Assembly (NCBI GenBank): GCA_905331475.1 | Contig: CAJNYU010004477.1 | Coordinates: forward strand, 2,887 to 66,886 | Source: Rotaria socialis | Taxonomy: Eukaryota; Rotifera; Eurotatoria; Philodinida; Philodinidae | Reading direction: 5' to 3' | Length of the DNA stretch: 64,000 nt | In this document: piece after piece, positions 10,491 through 23,550 of the stretch | How the letters are laid out: each line of letters opens with the position of its first letter | How positions within the stretch are numbered: the first letter of the stretch is position 1 | Program-made: the position numbers and the translations under genes | The notes under the pieces: generated by a model | The model's database searches: none | What the model was told of the DNA's origin: nothing | The model's input: the letters and a program-made list of their open reading frames with translations, nothing else

Positions 10491-12446
10491 ATACTCACAA
10501 TACTAAGGACACAGCTTGAATGAAATTCGTCCATTATTGTTTGATAAATATTCAAGAATTTTTTAAATAAAATACTAACATCAAATTGTTTTCTTCTTTC
10601 TTCAAATTACAACAATGTCGACCAGTTGCTAATTGTATCCTAATCATTTTAAATAGGTTTCGGAAAACTTTATACAAATGAATGGAACGAGATTTTTTTC
10701 AACAATCGCCAATGCAGTGTTGTATAATATGTAGAAAAGATTGCGTACCTGTCAGATATGTTGTATGTGAATGAAAAAAGTCGTTCGTCCATATATTCGC
10801 GGCTATCACAATTGATCTGACCTTCAATTATAGTTTGTTTTTCATTGTTGTCACGATGAAAAACATTTAGATACAACTTCTGATATAAAAATGAACTGCT
10901 AAAATATCATAGATCTTTTATGCATAGTAAATAAAAGCCTCAAAAGTATTACAAGTCAAGAAAGTCTGTCAAGTTCACGTGTAACGAACTGAATTCAGAT
11001 TGAGAGCATTTGATCAAATCGTATTTGAAATGGTAGTAGCACATAAAATTGTATTCAATTTAATAGATATACTTATGTACATCACATTTAGCCATCGATT
11101 TCAATCCTGAAATTCCACTCGATTCCCTCTATTTGTGAAAAACAAACAAAATATTACATATCTGAGTTTATACGTTCTAAATACATATTTATTGTACAAG
11201 TTGTCTATTATTAATAGAAGTATATAATTAATTGAATTCTTTAGTACAATGTTATTAGTGCAAAAATAAAAACAAAATAGTCCAGTGGAATTGATTTGTC
11301 GACATGCATATAGTTTAGATTGTTAGACGAAAGAGAAGTTCGAAATGATAAAAATCATTTGTCCAATATGTGGTACTGAACATAATGCACTAGTTGGGTC
11401 ACTTACATGAGCTGAACAGGACAAACTAGTGCCATATCTCATCGGCTTAAACAGACTTGTTGGGTAATTTTTATTTTGGTCGGAAATAAGAACATATGCA
11501 AGAATTGCTCAATCATTTCAACGCCTAACACGTAATATGAATATAAATTCACTAGTTCGTAGGTAGCTACTATTTATAGTTTCAAAACTTTAAAAAGATA
11601 GACTCCGATTTCTATCGCGAGGGATTGAATGCAAGTCGAATGAAACGTATTCACGATGAAAAAGTAGTATCTAATTTTGATTCATTAGCAGATTAGCGAG
11701 CAAAATAACTGTCTCATACGAGGTGTACTACGCCAGAAAAAGCAGAATTAAGTATGCTGTTGTAGTAAAAGTTTAAAAAACATTTTTCTCTGTGATATAG
11801 GAATTATATTTTCATCCAACTCACCATGGAGTTAATGATAACCTTGTTAGAAAATTGGCAATTTCTAGAAATGTCAATGTTCATGCGTTACCAAGTGACA
11901 AACGTGTGACTTCACTTAAACACGTCACAGAAAGTCGTCTATGTACCAATATGGAATTTTTTCTCTACAAGCTTGCTTTTCTGTAATATTCAATAGACGA
12001 GCTATTATATTTTTTCAGTTTATGCCACTCTATCGAACAGACACACATATTTTATTGTTTTTCAAAGCAAAAAATAAAACGTACATATACACGCACACAA
12101 ATCTATTTGCCTCAGAAGTAAACGAAGATACATGCCAGACGAAAAATTGAACATGTGAACAAGAGAATAATTATATAAGAATAAGTATCTTTTTTCGTCC
12201 GGAAAAGAATTAATATGAGTTAAGTTTTTTTTTTTGTTGTTTTCTGTACAACAACAACAGTCAAAATCTTTTATCTGATAGATAGAAACACAAATACAAG
12301 AGCAAGACATCAAGATATAAAGATAGAATGCTGCATATCGAATGAGGAAAACAAAACGAAAGTTAATACAATGAAGAAAACAAAAGGTATATGTATGTGA
12401 ATAAATGAGTGTTCATTCTCGAAAATCAAGATTGGTTGTATCTTGT
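10491..12446. other. Gene-poor spacer with degenerate coding traces
   Basis: Two traces stand out. On the minus strand, about 10903-10749 is an exon-like block preceded by TTTTAG and followed by GTACG. It encodes LYLNVFHRDNNEKQTI and CDSREYMDERLFSFTY, with no family recognised. On the plus strand, 11345-11935 reads like a worn gene: IICPICGTEHNALVG, then after several stops ELYFHPTHHGVNDNLVRKLA and VNVHALPSDKRVTSLKHV. Neither can be completed into a gene. The rest is A+T-rich with no signal. Confidence 0.3.
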
Positions 12447-12806
12447 TTAGGCTCGAGCTTTTGCTTGTTGTTGTGTTGATAGTGCATACGCAGCTGAAAA
12501 ATAATAAAATAAAATTTGTCTAAGATATGATTATCAATTGATATTTCTATTCATACGTGTTTGTTTGTATGCCTGCAATTCAATTTCATAACGTTCTTTA
12601 GCTTCTTTTGCTGCTTTTTCATAACGACGTTTTAAATCATCTGGTGCTGAACGCCATTTTTCTCCAATAAGTTTAGCAACATCAGCTACCGATAGTGATG
12701 CATTTACTAATTTTATTTTTGGTCGTTCATCTTGGGAAAAAATGAAAAATGCCGATAATGGACGTTTTGGTGCATTAGGATCCTTTTGCTTTTGTGTACG
12801 ACGCAT
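12447..12806 (-). CDS. Single HMG-box chromatin protein (HMGB/NHP6-like)
   Basis: Exons 12806-12557 and 12493-12447 join in phase across a 63-nt intron to give 98 residues. A basic N terminus (MRRTQKQKDPNAPKRPLSAF) leads into one complete HMG box, residues about 10-78, with the FFIFSQDERPKIK helix, the GEKWRSAPDDLKRRYEKAA core and the AKERYEIELQAYK helix. The box bends DNA non-specifically. Length and single-box layout resemble yeast NHP6 and invertebrate HMG proteins rather than two-box vertebrate HMGB1, and the acidic tail is replaced by a short glutamine/alanine-rich end (STQQQAKARA). Without splicing the frame would end in MNRNIN. A likely 5'UTR intron (12962-12843) lies upstream. Confidence 0.88.
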
Positions 12807-12842
12807 TTTTAGTTAATTTCTCTTTATGATTTTATTTTAAAT

Positions 12843-12962
12843 CTAGAATAAAAGAAGACTTTTCATTTTATTTGTTTGAACTATGACAAACATATGTGTA
12901 TGTATATATATATATGTATAAAATTGACAACTAAGAGAAGAACAAGGAAAAACTATACTTAC
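12843..12962 (-). other. Probable 5'UTR intron of the HMG-box gene
   Basis: The minus strand shows a consensus donor GTAAGTATAG at 12962 and the acceptor TTTTATTCTAG ending at 12843, 36 nt upstream of the HMG-box ATG. Confidence 0.5.
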
Positions 12963-15900
12963 TTAGCTTTGGCGGGTGTGGAAGAGGGCGACAGAAGTCG
13001 AAATAAAAGCAGCTAGCGAGTCGCTAGTTTCAATGTAAAAGTAAAGAGACGTGTATGTATGTATGTATGTGCTTTATTGCGAGTGAAGCAAGCGCTTTTG
13101 CTGTGCTTGCTTTTACTCTCTTATTCTCTCTCTCGCTGCCCATGAACTGCTGTAGCAATACACAGCTATGTTTCTTCTTTCCTTTCTCTTCCTCTTCACT
13201 TTATTGCATAGACAGCAAGCAAGCAAGCAAGCAAGCAATAGGCTGGTCGTTCTAACGTCTTTCTTTTTCTTTCTTTCTTTCTTTCTTTGTTCGCTTGCTC
13301 TTTTCGTCGACGGGCGAACGTTTGTGCACCGCTGTTTCAAGTAGCTTGTATGTGTGTATGTGTGTGTGTGGGCTTGCTTGCTCGTATCTACAGTTTTCTT
13401 TTTCTCTTTCTGCGCACATACACACACGATAGATTAGATGTTGTGTTTTGAATGGCTGTGTATATAATTGTGTATGTGTGTGCACGTAGACGACGCACAG
13501 AAAGAGAGCGTTGAGGCCGTCAATAATGTATGCTTGCATATACGTCGCTTGATTCTGCCGCCGTAGTCAAACTGCTTTTCGAGCAAGCAATAATGGTAGT
13601 GGCAGTGGCAGCTGCCATAGAACAGAGAGAAAGAGAATGAAGACGTAAATACGCTTGCGCTACAATGAATATGATAGGATGATGGATTTCTCATGACTCT
13701 AGCGGGCACTGCGCTGTGCTATCAAAAGAAAAGGGAAGAAGAAGCGAAGCATGTATTATCTAGGGCGATGGAGCTTAAGCATACACAAGATAGATCGATT
13801 CTAGCAGAATGCTGAATGGTTGATGTCAAATTATTTGTTGATTGCATGATGTTTTATTTTTTTTAATTTTTTTTGTTTTCTACAAAAAAATCTGCCATCA
13901 CTGTAATTGGGAAACATTGAATGAAATGTTCTTGCTATCCACGTAGTATAGAATTCAAAAAGAAAGTTATATTATCGTGAAATGAAATTATAAATATTAA
14001 CATCATCTGTCTGAAATAGACAGTTCTTTTCGTTTGTTTATAACTTTTTCTCCTAGATGATGGGGCTGATTGTAAAGAAATCCACCATTCATAACAACAC
14101 CTTTTTTTGGTCTATACCAAGACCAAAATCAATGTAATTAACAAATTAATCGAAGTATTTTCTTATGTCGTTATTTTTCAACTATTCAAATAATTTTAAG
14201 ATAAATCTCTAATTGATTTACATGCGATAGTCGACATAGGAAGTATACAATGATTTATTTTTTTAAGAGATTACAATGCAAGTGATTTTTAAGAAACAAA
14301 ATCATTTTGTAATCAAAACAAGATTCACATTTTTTGCGTCCAAACTAAAATTGATTTATTTCGTTTGATAATAAAAGCATTGTAGACAGTTCCAAGACCT
14401 GCCATTTAGGATAGTCATTTCCTGAATTCTACTGCATGATTCAAAAAGAATTTCATTATGTGAATTCTACAAACGGAAAAAGACATTTTTTTTTATTTTT
14501 AAAAATTGTAATAATCAGTTCTATTCTTTTTTGAAACGCATGTCTCAAAAGAGAATATTTCTGTTTCAATTACTATCTATATTTGTATTAGCGTCTAAGC
14601 TACTTGAAAAAACTTACCGGAATATTATGGCTGAGAATCACTCAAGAATACTTCATCAATTTGTTAGGAAAAAAAATAGGTATATACTAGTTCTTAGCCA
14701 TTGTGGGAATAGATATGAGTTTGGATTTGTGCTTGATAAAAAATTGAAACAACTATTCATTTAATTGAATGTGTGTCTACTAATGTCAAGTGAAGCATTG
14801 AAATTACTGAGTCGATAAAGAATACTAAATAGTCAGAATGCATTATAATCGAAATATTTATGAATGTTACTGAATTGGTGTTTTATATTCTGAAAGATGA
14901 TCGTCGAGTTCGAGAAAATGATTAATTTAATATCATTAATAGATTCAAAATGTGTTTTCTTTTAGTTGAAAAATTTGAAATACAAAAAATGTTTTTTTCT
15001 ATTATTAAAAGATTTTCTTTTAATAACATCTCTTGAAAAATCTTCTTAGATAATGCCTGATGGTGACATTCAATAGAATGAATCAACACTTCAAGTAGCA
15101 CAGAAAGAGTTACATGAAGAGTATGTTGCCACAAGTGGAACTATTCGATATTTAGGAATATTCACAAATTTTCAAAGAAAAGAAAATATTAACGTTTTTG
15201 TTGTTCATGTCGAACATGAGTTTCTCTAGTCAAAGTTATTGATTCCAATGTTGACTCATTTATATGTATTATCGTTTCTGTTGCTTGTTCTTGTATATGC
15301 TCAATAAACACTAGCGTTTTGAATGAATTCATTTTTCTGCTTTTTTCAGAGCTATTCTATATATGGCTGGAAAAAGAACTAGAAATCGCTCTTCACAAAA
15401 AGACTCAGTATTTGTTAAGGTCAAAAGATTATTTTTGTAGAAAGAGAGCAACCCGAAAAAACTTACGCTAAGATCAATATTGCGAAGACTTGAATCAATC
15501 TTCAATAACAAAAAACGAGTATCTATTGTTTTTATGGCAGCTAGATGAGTTCTTTTCGAAAACCAGTTATGCGTCATTACTGTTCACAATTAGATCGTTA
15601 TTGGGTCATCAATACTTCTTTTGCTTTCCAATTCATAATCTTTTATGATTATAATCACAGAAGATAATGAATGGGCAAGCAGTGTAATATTCGTAAAGGG
15701 GTTCATTTTCAAAATGCAATACTTATTTCACATTTGATGACTTAATCTTTTGAAATGTAAGAAAAGAAATTTGAACCGATTTTAACATATCAAACAAAAA
15801 CATGAACCGATGATGATGTTTTAACAAATCAATATCAATCTTAAAATTATTGATTAACACTGATTTTATGTCTAAAACAACAACAAAACTTGAACTAAAT

Positions 15901-16659
15901 ATGCAATAATCACATCATATTCATACGAAAACAAAATGATTTTAAAGAATAGGAAAAAAACATTTCAAATACAAAGTCTATGTATACTTTCATGTTTCAA
16001 CAATCTATCGGTGCATTAATGTAAACAAAAGATGGATCAATTGCAGTTGAAATGCATTGGCACTATATTTTTGTTCGTTTGTTTTTGAATATCTTGCTAA
16101 GCATCGATTGACTTCTGCACCGGAAACGATATTGATTGAATGAATACCTGAAACAGTTCCATCTCTCTAGAGTTTTGAACTGCCAAGACAATTTGGAGAT
16201 AGAATATTTCGAGTTAGACAACAGTTCATAGAAAGAGATCCGATCATATTTAGAGTTTAGCATAGGTGTTAATATTGTAGCTGATTTCTCCGTTCCTGAG
16301 AGATAGCATAAATCATGGTGACAAGACAATAGTTTACCGGTTTTCACAGAACTTGATTAACAAATTGACTTTCAGAAAACAAGTTCCGATGATTTTGATT
16401 TTTATCTATTGGAATATACCTGCATAAAATATTGCACAGAGGTCGCTCTATACCATTATCATTGATGTATAAAAACATTTTAACAGGTCTTACTAGCGCC
16501 CCTCTAGTGTCGCCATATGCGGCAGTATCCCTCTCATAGAACATAAAACTATCCAATCAATGAATGATTTGCATAAAACAAGAAAAAAAAAGATGGGAAA
16601 CAATGAAATACGTGCATTTTTCTAACTGAATTTGTTAAGCAATTCATATTCAACTTTCG
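12963..16659. other. Gene-free stretch; simple-repeat-rich first 0.8 kb
   Basis: 12963-13760, upstream of the HMG-box gene, is less A+T-rich than its surroundings and packed with tetranucleotide and dinucleotide runs: GTAT near 13055, AGCA at 13209-13238, TTCT at 13256-13288, TG near 13350. It probably contains the HMG-box promoter. From 13800 to 16659 I see no gene. Open frames at 14531-14764 and 16063-16556 have no recognisable domain and no splice partners. Confidence 0.45.
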
Positions 16660-16679
16660 CTTTTTTTTTTATTATTTAG
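16660..16679 (+). promoter_or_regulatory. Possible trans-splice or 5'UTR acceptor of RBM42
   Basis: A run of ten T followed by ATTATTTAG ends 36 nt before the RBM42 ATG. No matching 5' donor is obvious close by, so it could accept a spliced leader, which bdelloid rotifers are known to use, or close an ordinary UTR intron. Confidence 0.35.
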
Positions 16680-16715
16680 TCATAAATAGTTTCGATTTCG
16701 TATAGAGCTGTCAAA

Positions 16716-18024
16716 ATGGCGTTGAGTAATTTCGATGCTGAGATGTCTCGGTAAGTAATTACAAAAAAATCATTCGAAATTTCAATACTAGTTCTTTTTC
16801 ATATTCTAGTTTCGAGAACGAAATCTCAAATGTTAACACGTCCAATGCACCACTAAGAATGCCCATGATGCCATCTGGTCCTCCACCACCTGGAATGTTT
16901 CCACCAATGATGCCAGGTTTACCTCCTCTTCCACCACCACCACCGGGTGTTATGGCTCAGTTACTGAATAGTAATAATAGTTCTGCTGCTCCGCCAACTC
17001 GTTTACCACCTCGACCTGCCTTCGTACCTCATCAACTTCGTCATCGTGTGCCACAACAATCTGTACCTTTTCCTTCATCATCAATGAGGTCAGCACAAAT
17101 GCCTCCGTCAATGTCTCAACGAATTCCATCGCCACCACCACCACCCCAACTGCAAGGTCCCATGCCTACTCAACAACAATCTATACTTTCAGCTCAACCA
17201 TTGCTTTATAAAAATCAAACAAGTAATGAAAAGCCAAGTCAACCACCTGAATCGTTGGTTCCAACTGCACAACGTCCTGTGCAAATACCAATCGTAGAGA
17301 ATAAACCATCTACCTCAAAAATCGATAAACAACTATCAGTCACAAAATCTGAACCAAATCCTCATCCAGTTAGTAAAGCATATGCTGCACAAGCCATGGA
17401 AACAAATGGTAAAAAAGACATGACTCTTTTTCTATGAAAACTGCTATGTCTCTGATTTTTCTTAGATCAAGACGCTGAGGGTAGTACAACATCAAAGAAG
17501 AAAAGTAAAGCCAAACCACCGAAAAAGCCTCGTCATGTCCGTATGGCTGGTGGTACAACTTGGGAAGATGAAACACTTTGTGAATGGGATGCAGGTAATA
17601 GCCTTACTTTTTTTTTCTCTTCGGAATCAAAAATTGAATAAATATATATTTAGATGATTTTCGTTTGTTTTGTGGTGATCTTGGTAATGAAGTCAATGAT
17701 GATATATTGACACGAGCTTTTAACAAATATCCATCATTTCAAAAAGCCAAAGTTGTTCGAGACAAACGATCTGGAAAAACGCGTGGATATGGTTTTATTT
17801 CATTTAAAGATTCACAAGATTATATTCGAGCTATGCGTGAAATGAATGGTAAATCTCTTCTTTTTTTAAATATATTATTATTATTGAGCTATTTCATGTC
17901 TTTTTGAATAGGTAAATATGTTGGTAATCGGCCAGTCAAATTACGTAAAAGTACATGGCAAGAACGAAATATTGATGTTGTTCGAAAGAAAATCAAAGAT
18001 AAAGTTAAACTTGGACTTAGATAA
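16716..18024 (+). CDS. RBM42: RNA-binding motif protein 42
   Basis: Five exons (16716-16750, 16810-17408, 17466-17594, 17654-17848, 17912-18024) join in phase to 356 residues. The N-terminal two thirds are proline/glutamine-rich low complexity with methionine-proline runs (residues ~20-200). A lysine-rich linker (KKKSKAKPPKKPRHVRMAGG) precedes one RRM at residues ~257-335, with RNP2 as LFCGDL and RNP1 as KTRGYGFISF, and the family tail KLRKSTWQERN...VVRKKIKD...KLGLR. The RRM and tail are nearly identical to vertebrate RBM42, an hnRNP K-associated protein linked to splicing and stress granules. Introns are 49-71 nt. The ATG gives MALSNFDAEMSRFE, a plausible RBM42 start. Isolated from its neighbours, with about 3 kb free downstream. 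Confidence 0.93.
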
Positions 18025-20946
18025 ACATTTGTTTTTTTCTTCTTGCTCTTGATATGTACAAAATAAAACCAATCGCAAAGCTTCGATTCTATGGTACAAA
18101 TAATGATTTAGTATATGCAGAAGATAGGACATTTTCATGTAACTATCATCAAAACGTTGTAACATCTCCTAACTTCAGCTGTTGAAGTAATAATAGAATT
18201 TCGACTTGCGTCATAAAGATTTGTGCTAGACTAATTGATATTCAATGAAGTAGTATCTCCGAAGATGAATGAGAAGCAGCGGAATTTTTCAAAAGTCATA
18301 GTACTGACTTCATGGAAGGTTACTCGGAAATTTATCAAAAAGTTCTCAAGCTTATTTCATGCTGTGTAAAACAGCAGTCAATGAAATATCCTATCTATTA
18401 TTGCTACTGTCACATAGAAAACAATGGAGAACATGGGTATTAGCATTGATTTTTTTTATTACAATTCATACTTCTGTAAAAAAAAAGTCTTTTTCATCTC
18501 ATATTTACAAATGCCTGTATCGATATAATTAACGAAGGATATCTCCGTCTTCTAATACTTAGAAATTTTCTTTTTTCAAAGGGTTTTCAATAAGTAGTAC
18601 CACATATCGAATTACATCGATGAAAACGTTATAGTATAAAATATCAATCTATATTTCTCTTGAATAAACATATTTCATAATGAATATTATTCTTTTTTTG
18701 CATAAGATGCTTAGAAATTTTCCCCTCTTTTAAACAACCTATGATTAATATTTGTAAATGAAATTAGGTGAGAAACGAAGGAACACTTACGAAATAAATT
18801 ATCTTTATTTAAATGTATTCGCCAAGAAATATCTTAGTTCGGTGAATTCATTCTAAACAATGACAAATTTATTGCATGTGAGTTTCTCATTTTTTTTTCT
18901 CATCTAATTTTAGTTACGATTATGTGACAAATATAAGCCATGTATTATTCAAAAACAAAAAAAAAAGAAATTTCCTTATTATTTGAATGAAAAATATTGT
19001 TCATTGCGGAACTTGTCTATCGAAGTGAAAAATATGAGCTGATCTTTTGTGTCATAATGATTTCAATAATGAAAATAATCATAGGAAATTCCTCATACGA
19101 CTATGGTTGATTTCGTTCCTAGATGAATGTCAATGTTATAATCGTATTAACTGAAATACTATCAGCCGATCAGAATTCATCAATAAGAACCTGAATCTTT
19201 CATCTAGCTAAAAATAAATCGTAATTTAAGTACGAATTTATAGAGTCTGCCGGATCCGACAATGAACGTACTCTTAACTTTGACGCTGACATGTGTTAAA
19301 CTAAGTGCTAGGAACAAAAGCCTCTAAACTATAATTTCATTTAATAGAACAAATTTTACATTTTATATACAACAACTATTCTCTTTCATTTACAACAAAC
19401 TATCTAGAGTCTTATCATCGACAATGAGAAGTAATAAAAGAATAATACCTTTTTTTGTTTTCGATATTATTCTTTATCGATAAACATTTCTAATTATTCA
19501 TACTCTATGAATAACACTTACGCATTCAAGTATTTATTGCATCTCTCATTTTAAAGTTACAATATTTATTTTCTTGATCTCATAAGCATCAAATGTAGAC
19601 GGAAAAGTTTATATAATTATCTGAACTTGATGAAAAGAAAATTCAGGTATAATATTAATCGGAGGTCGATGAATTATTTCTTTTATCAATCGACAGATAT
19701 TCATAAACATCACTTCCTTTTCACAATCGAACAAAAGACATACTCAATTCTAGTAGATGTGTAATGAATATTTGCAAGATAACAAATAAAAAAGAAAAAG
19801 AAAATTTTCTGCCTTAGGAATGTACGTTGATTATTTTTAACGACTTAAATTGGCAAGGAAAAAAATTCACTTGCTTATCTATCAACAAGTCAACATCATT
19901 AACTTAAATTATATGTTTTCTACCGCGTAAAGAAAGGCAATCGATATTTCAAGCTGTTTGAGAAAAAACTTTTCTTGTCGTGTGGAAATTTGTCACGTTT
20001 CGAATCTCGCGAGATCAACGAAAGACGTGCAAAGTCTCCAAACGACAAAAACGATGATGATTTTTTCTTTCTGTTTTTTTTTGCTGAAATATTTTTTCGA
20101 TATTCCCATTAGGAATGTTATTGAATAAAATATTAATTATTCGAAATAAATGAGACTTATTATTTATCCAGGTAAAACAATTTCGATTTGACATAATTCG
20201 AATATTTGTACGAAAACAAAACAGTTTATACTAAATTAGGCATTTAGTAGATGCCTATGCACTAATTGAAATACAGATAAAATCAAGTGCAATTATCAAT
20301 TAGTCTATACATAGAGAAAAAATTAGCGAGAGTATGATTCTAATTTCAATTACAACATAATTTATCTGCGAAATATTGGATAATTGAAGAGAATGACATA
20401 ATATGTATGTCTTTTGTTTGTAGTTTCTAAACTAATCAAAAAGCTATTCATAGATGTACTTGATGATTTCCTAAACATTATCTATTGGAATATAGAACTC
20501 TTTGAAATATTTTTACGAAATTATTTTATTGTATGTGTGTATATGTAACACGTTCGTTTTCTTTCTTTTGTAATGTATGCAGGTTTTTTCCCGCTTTTTG
20601 TTTTCTACATGAGACATACGATGCCGACGACATACAAATAGACAAAAGAATCAGACGAACAGTTGAAGAAGAAAATGAACAAACAGCTAATGAGAAAAAA
20701 CTGATTACAACCAACACACACACACACACACACACACAAAAGAAGAAAAAAAGAAAGTTTGACATTGACAAACAAATAAAAATATAAAGAGAGAAAAAAA
20801 GAGCATAAGTTGATAGTAATGTTAATAGAGAAAAAGAAGAAGTCTTTTCTTGTTTTTATTTAAAGTTCTTTGTCAATTTGGCATGATGACCGGTTGTGTG
20901 TATGTGTGTTGTACACAGACAAAAAAGAGAAAATATTACGAAACAA
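18025..20946. other. Gene-free intergenic stretch
   Basis: Three kilobases between the convergent ends of RBM42 and the 14-3-3 gene. Stops occur in all frames and I found no domain, RNA gene or transposon end. An (AC)n run lies at 20714-20738, and the short frames around it are repeat artefacts. The part next to 20946 is the probable 14-3-3 3'UTR. Confidence 0.5.
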
Positions 20947-22004
20947 TTACTGGTGTTCATCAGCTGGAGTTGGATCATCTGGATCAGGAGCATCGCTTGT
21001 CCATAACTAAATTAAATGAAAATTTATTTTCATCAACAAATAAATAGTGCAATATTCTTACTGTAAGATTATCTCGGAGTAATTGCATGATAAGTGTACT
21101 ATCTATTAAATAGATTAAATTAAATGATTTTCTTCTTCTCTCTCATTATCTATTTAAATGACTAACCCTTGTATGAGTCTTCGTTGAGCGTATCGAGTTC
21201 AGCAATAGCATCATCGAAAGCTTGTTTAGCCAAATGGCAAGCGCGATCAGGTGCATTGAGAATTTCATAGTAGAATACGGAAAAGTTCAAAGCAAGACCA
21301 AGACGAATTGGATGTGTTGGTTGCATTTGACCTTTAGCAATATCGAAAGCATCATTATATGCACGTTGTGATTCATCGATAACTTCTACAAAAGCAGATA
21401 GTAGGAAATAATTTTCTTGGTTAGTTTTTTCTATTATATTTTTGCAGAAACATACTTTGACGTTCGTCGCCTATTGCAACTTCAGCTAAATATCGATAAT
21501 AATCGCCTTTCATTTTTAAATAGAATACTTTCGATTCAGCTGTTGTTGCTTTTGGAATGAGAAATTTGTCAAGTAAAGTCTAGAAATATCAAATAGAATA
21601 AATGAATAAAAAAACCCAGAAACTTGATATATTTATTGATATTTACCAAAACTTCTTGGCAAATATCTTTCAATTCCTTTTCAATTTTTTCACGATATTC
21701 CTTCGACATTTGTTGTTTTCGTTCTGAACCTTCAGTTTTTTGTTCAATACTTGAAATAACACGCCATGATGAACGACGTGCACCAACAACATTCTTATAT
21801 GCAACCGAAAGTAAATTACGTTCTTCATTTGTCAATTCATTGTTTGATTCAGTAACCTTTTTCATAGCATTAGCCATGTCATCATATCTAAATATTTGAT
21901 TTTTGATTAAAATAAAAACACTCATTCAAATCAACAATAATATCATACCGTTCGGCTTGTTCAGCCAACTTGGCACGTTGTACTTCTTCATCCTTGGTGG
22001 CCAT
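20947..22004 (-). CDS. 14-3-3 protein (zeta/beta-like)
   Basis: Six minus-strand exons (22004-21949, 21887-21647, 21579-21456, 21385-21167, 21102-21062, 21006-20947) join in phase to 246 residues, the usual 14-3-3 length. All nine helices are present: [15 protein letters not shown], the signature [20 protein letters not shown] containing the pocket lysine and arginine, YYRYLAEV with the second arginine/tyrosine pair, and the C-terminal signature region [19 protein letters not shown] followed by TLW. The acidic tail is [15 protein letters not shown]. 14-3-3 dimers bind phosphoserine/threonine motifs in signalling and cell-cycle proteins in the cytosol. Introns are 57-76 nt except the fifth exon's flanks (64 and 55 nt). 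The pyrimidine-rich 400 bp upstream of the ATG is the likely promoter. Confidence 0.95.
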
Positions 22005-23510
22005 AATTATTAATTGCTTTGGCTTGATAAGAAAGAAAGTTTACTAATGAACCGAGACAAATAGATCTGTAAAATAGGACAACTGGAAATAAATCGGTTA
22101 TATATATGCGAAAATTTTGTCAGATGAGAAAGGGGGAGAGAATGAAAGAGAGAGAAAGAGCAGGAAAAAATACATTGTACAATTGAGAAAGTTCGATGCA
22201 TGCCCGTTCTGAGAATGCGTCAGACAGAGAAGGCGTAGGCATAGGGCAAGGATGTTTGTATGTGAGCAAAAGATAGACTAAAGTATTTATTTGCTTCTCT
22301 TTCTCTCTTCTCTCTGCCTCTCTCGCTCGGACGCATAAATCGGCTGTTGTAGCGAGCAAGTAGCGCAAGGCATAGAGAGGATAGAACGCTCGTATCTATT
22401 AGTCACTCGAACGAACAGAACGAGCATCGGACGGCGAACATTTCATATTGTGCGAGGCAGCGTCATTGCTTAGCAACCGGTGAGACAGAAATAAAGAAAA
22501 TTATTTTTTCTTTCTCAATAGATGGCGCTTCTTGTGGAATTCTTATTGTCGAAAAAGACGTATCATTATGATGATGATTCCTAAGGGTGTATATTGAACA
22601 ACTCGTATAAAATTAAATATATTTTTTTCTTTTTATCTCTTCTTATTCATCTTTAGTTGCAACCGGATATGAGTGCTTAACTTCAAAGAAGTTCTTCATT
22701 GAAAAGTAAAAAAATACCAACAAGACCCTAGATGATTCAAAGGAGAAAAAACTGCTCAATTGAAATTCATTTCGTTCAGTTTTTCTGCTCACTAAATTTC
22801 ATTATTATAATCCTATTGTTGATCGATCATCTTTTATATAACTCTGTTTTCTAATTGAGTTGACTTTGTGGTTGTATTTAAATCTGTTATGAACTTGATT
22901 TGCTTCAATTCACGTCTGAATAAGTTTTTAGCTAATACGATGCATAAAGCATAAAATTATTTTTTGCATAGACAAACATATTTTCCAGTCGTTGTTCATG
23001 CATAAACAATCTTTCTTATGCTCATTAATATTCAAGATCAAATAGATACAAATTTCCTTGTTTTAGTTTTTACGAAAATAAAGTCATCATATTAGATAAG
23101 TAATTATTGGTTCGATTTAAAAAATAACGAATATTTGAATTACAAAGTTAAAGATTGATTTGTTTTTATCTAGGTATGATAAAAGAAAATGCTTTTATAA
23201 GCACTGTAAATATGAACCTTGATGAATTAGGCTAAAGAAGAAGAAGAAGATTCCTGTAGTAGCAACGTATTTATGATATCAAAGGAGATCATTAATAATA
23301 GTCATCGATAAGTAAATGATTAATTATGAATGATGGTATATCCGTCAATTTTCGATTTTCCTTTTCCTTTCTTCTTTCTTCAAGTATAATTTGCACTTCA
23401 CTTCGTTCTGTTTTTTATTTTATATTCTCAAGTTTCTTTTCTTTGGGTCAAATGATACTTTAAAAGGTCTGAAGTGAACAAGCTCGATTTATTGCATCGA
23501 AAAAATGAGT

Positions 23511-23550
<40 letters not shown>

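Noticed and set aside
12534-12556. HMG-box protein ending MNRNIN without splicing
   Set aside because: A GTATGA donor and a CAG acceptor 63 nt on restore a longer in-phase C terminus, so the unspliced end is probably intron.
14531-14764. 77-codon plus-strand ORF
   Set aside because: No domain, no splice partner, and a length expected by chance over kilobases of gene-free DNA.
16063-16556. Two consecutive minus-strand ORFs upstream of RBM42
   Set aside because: They are in different frames, overlap by a few bases, and show no recognisable motif or splice signals.
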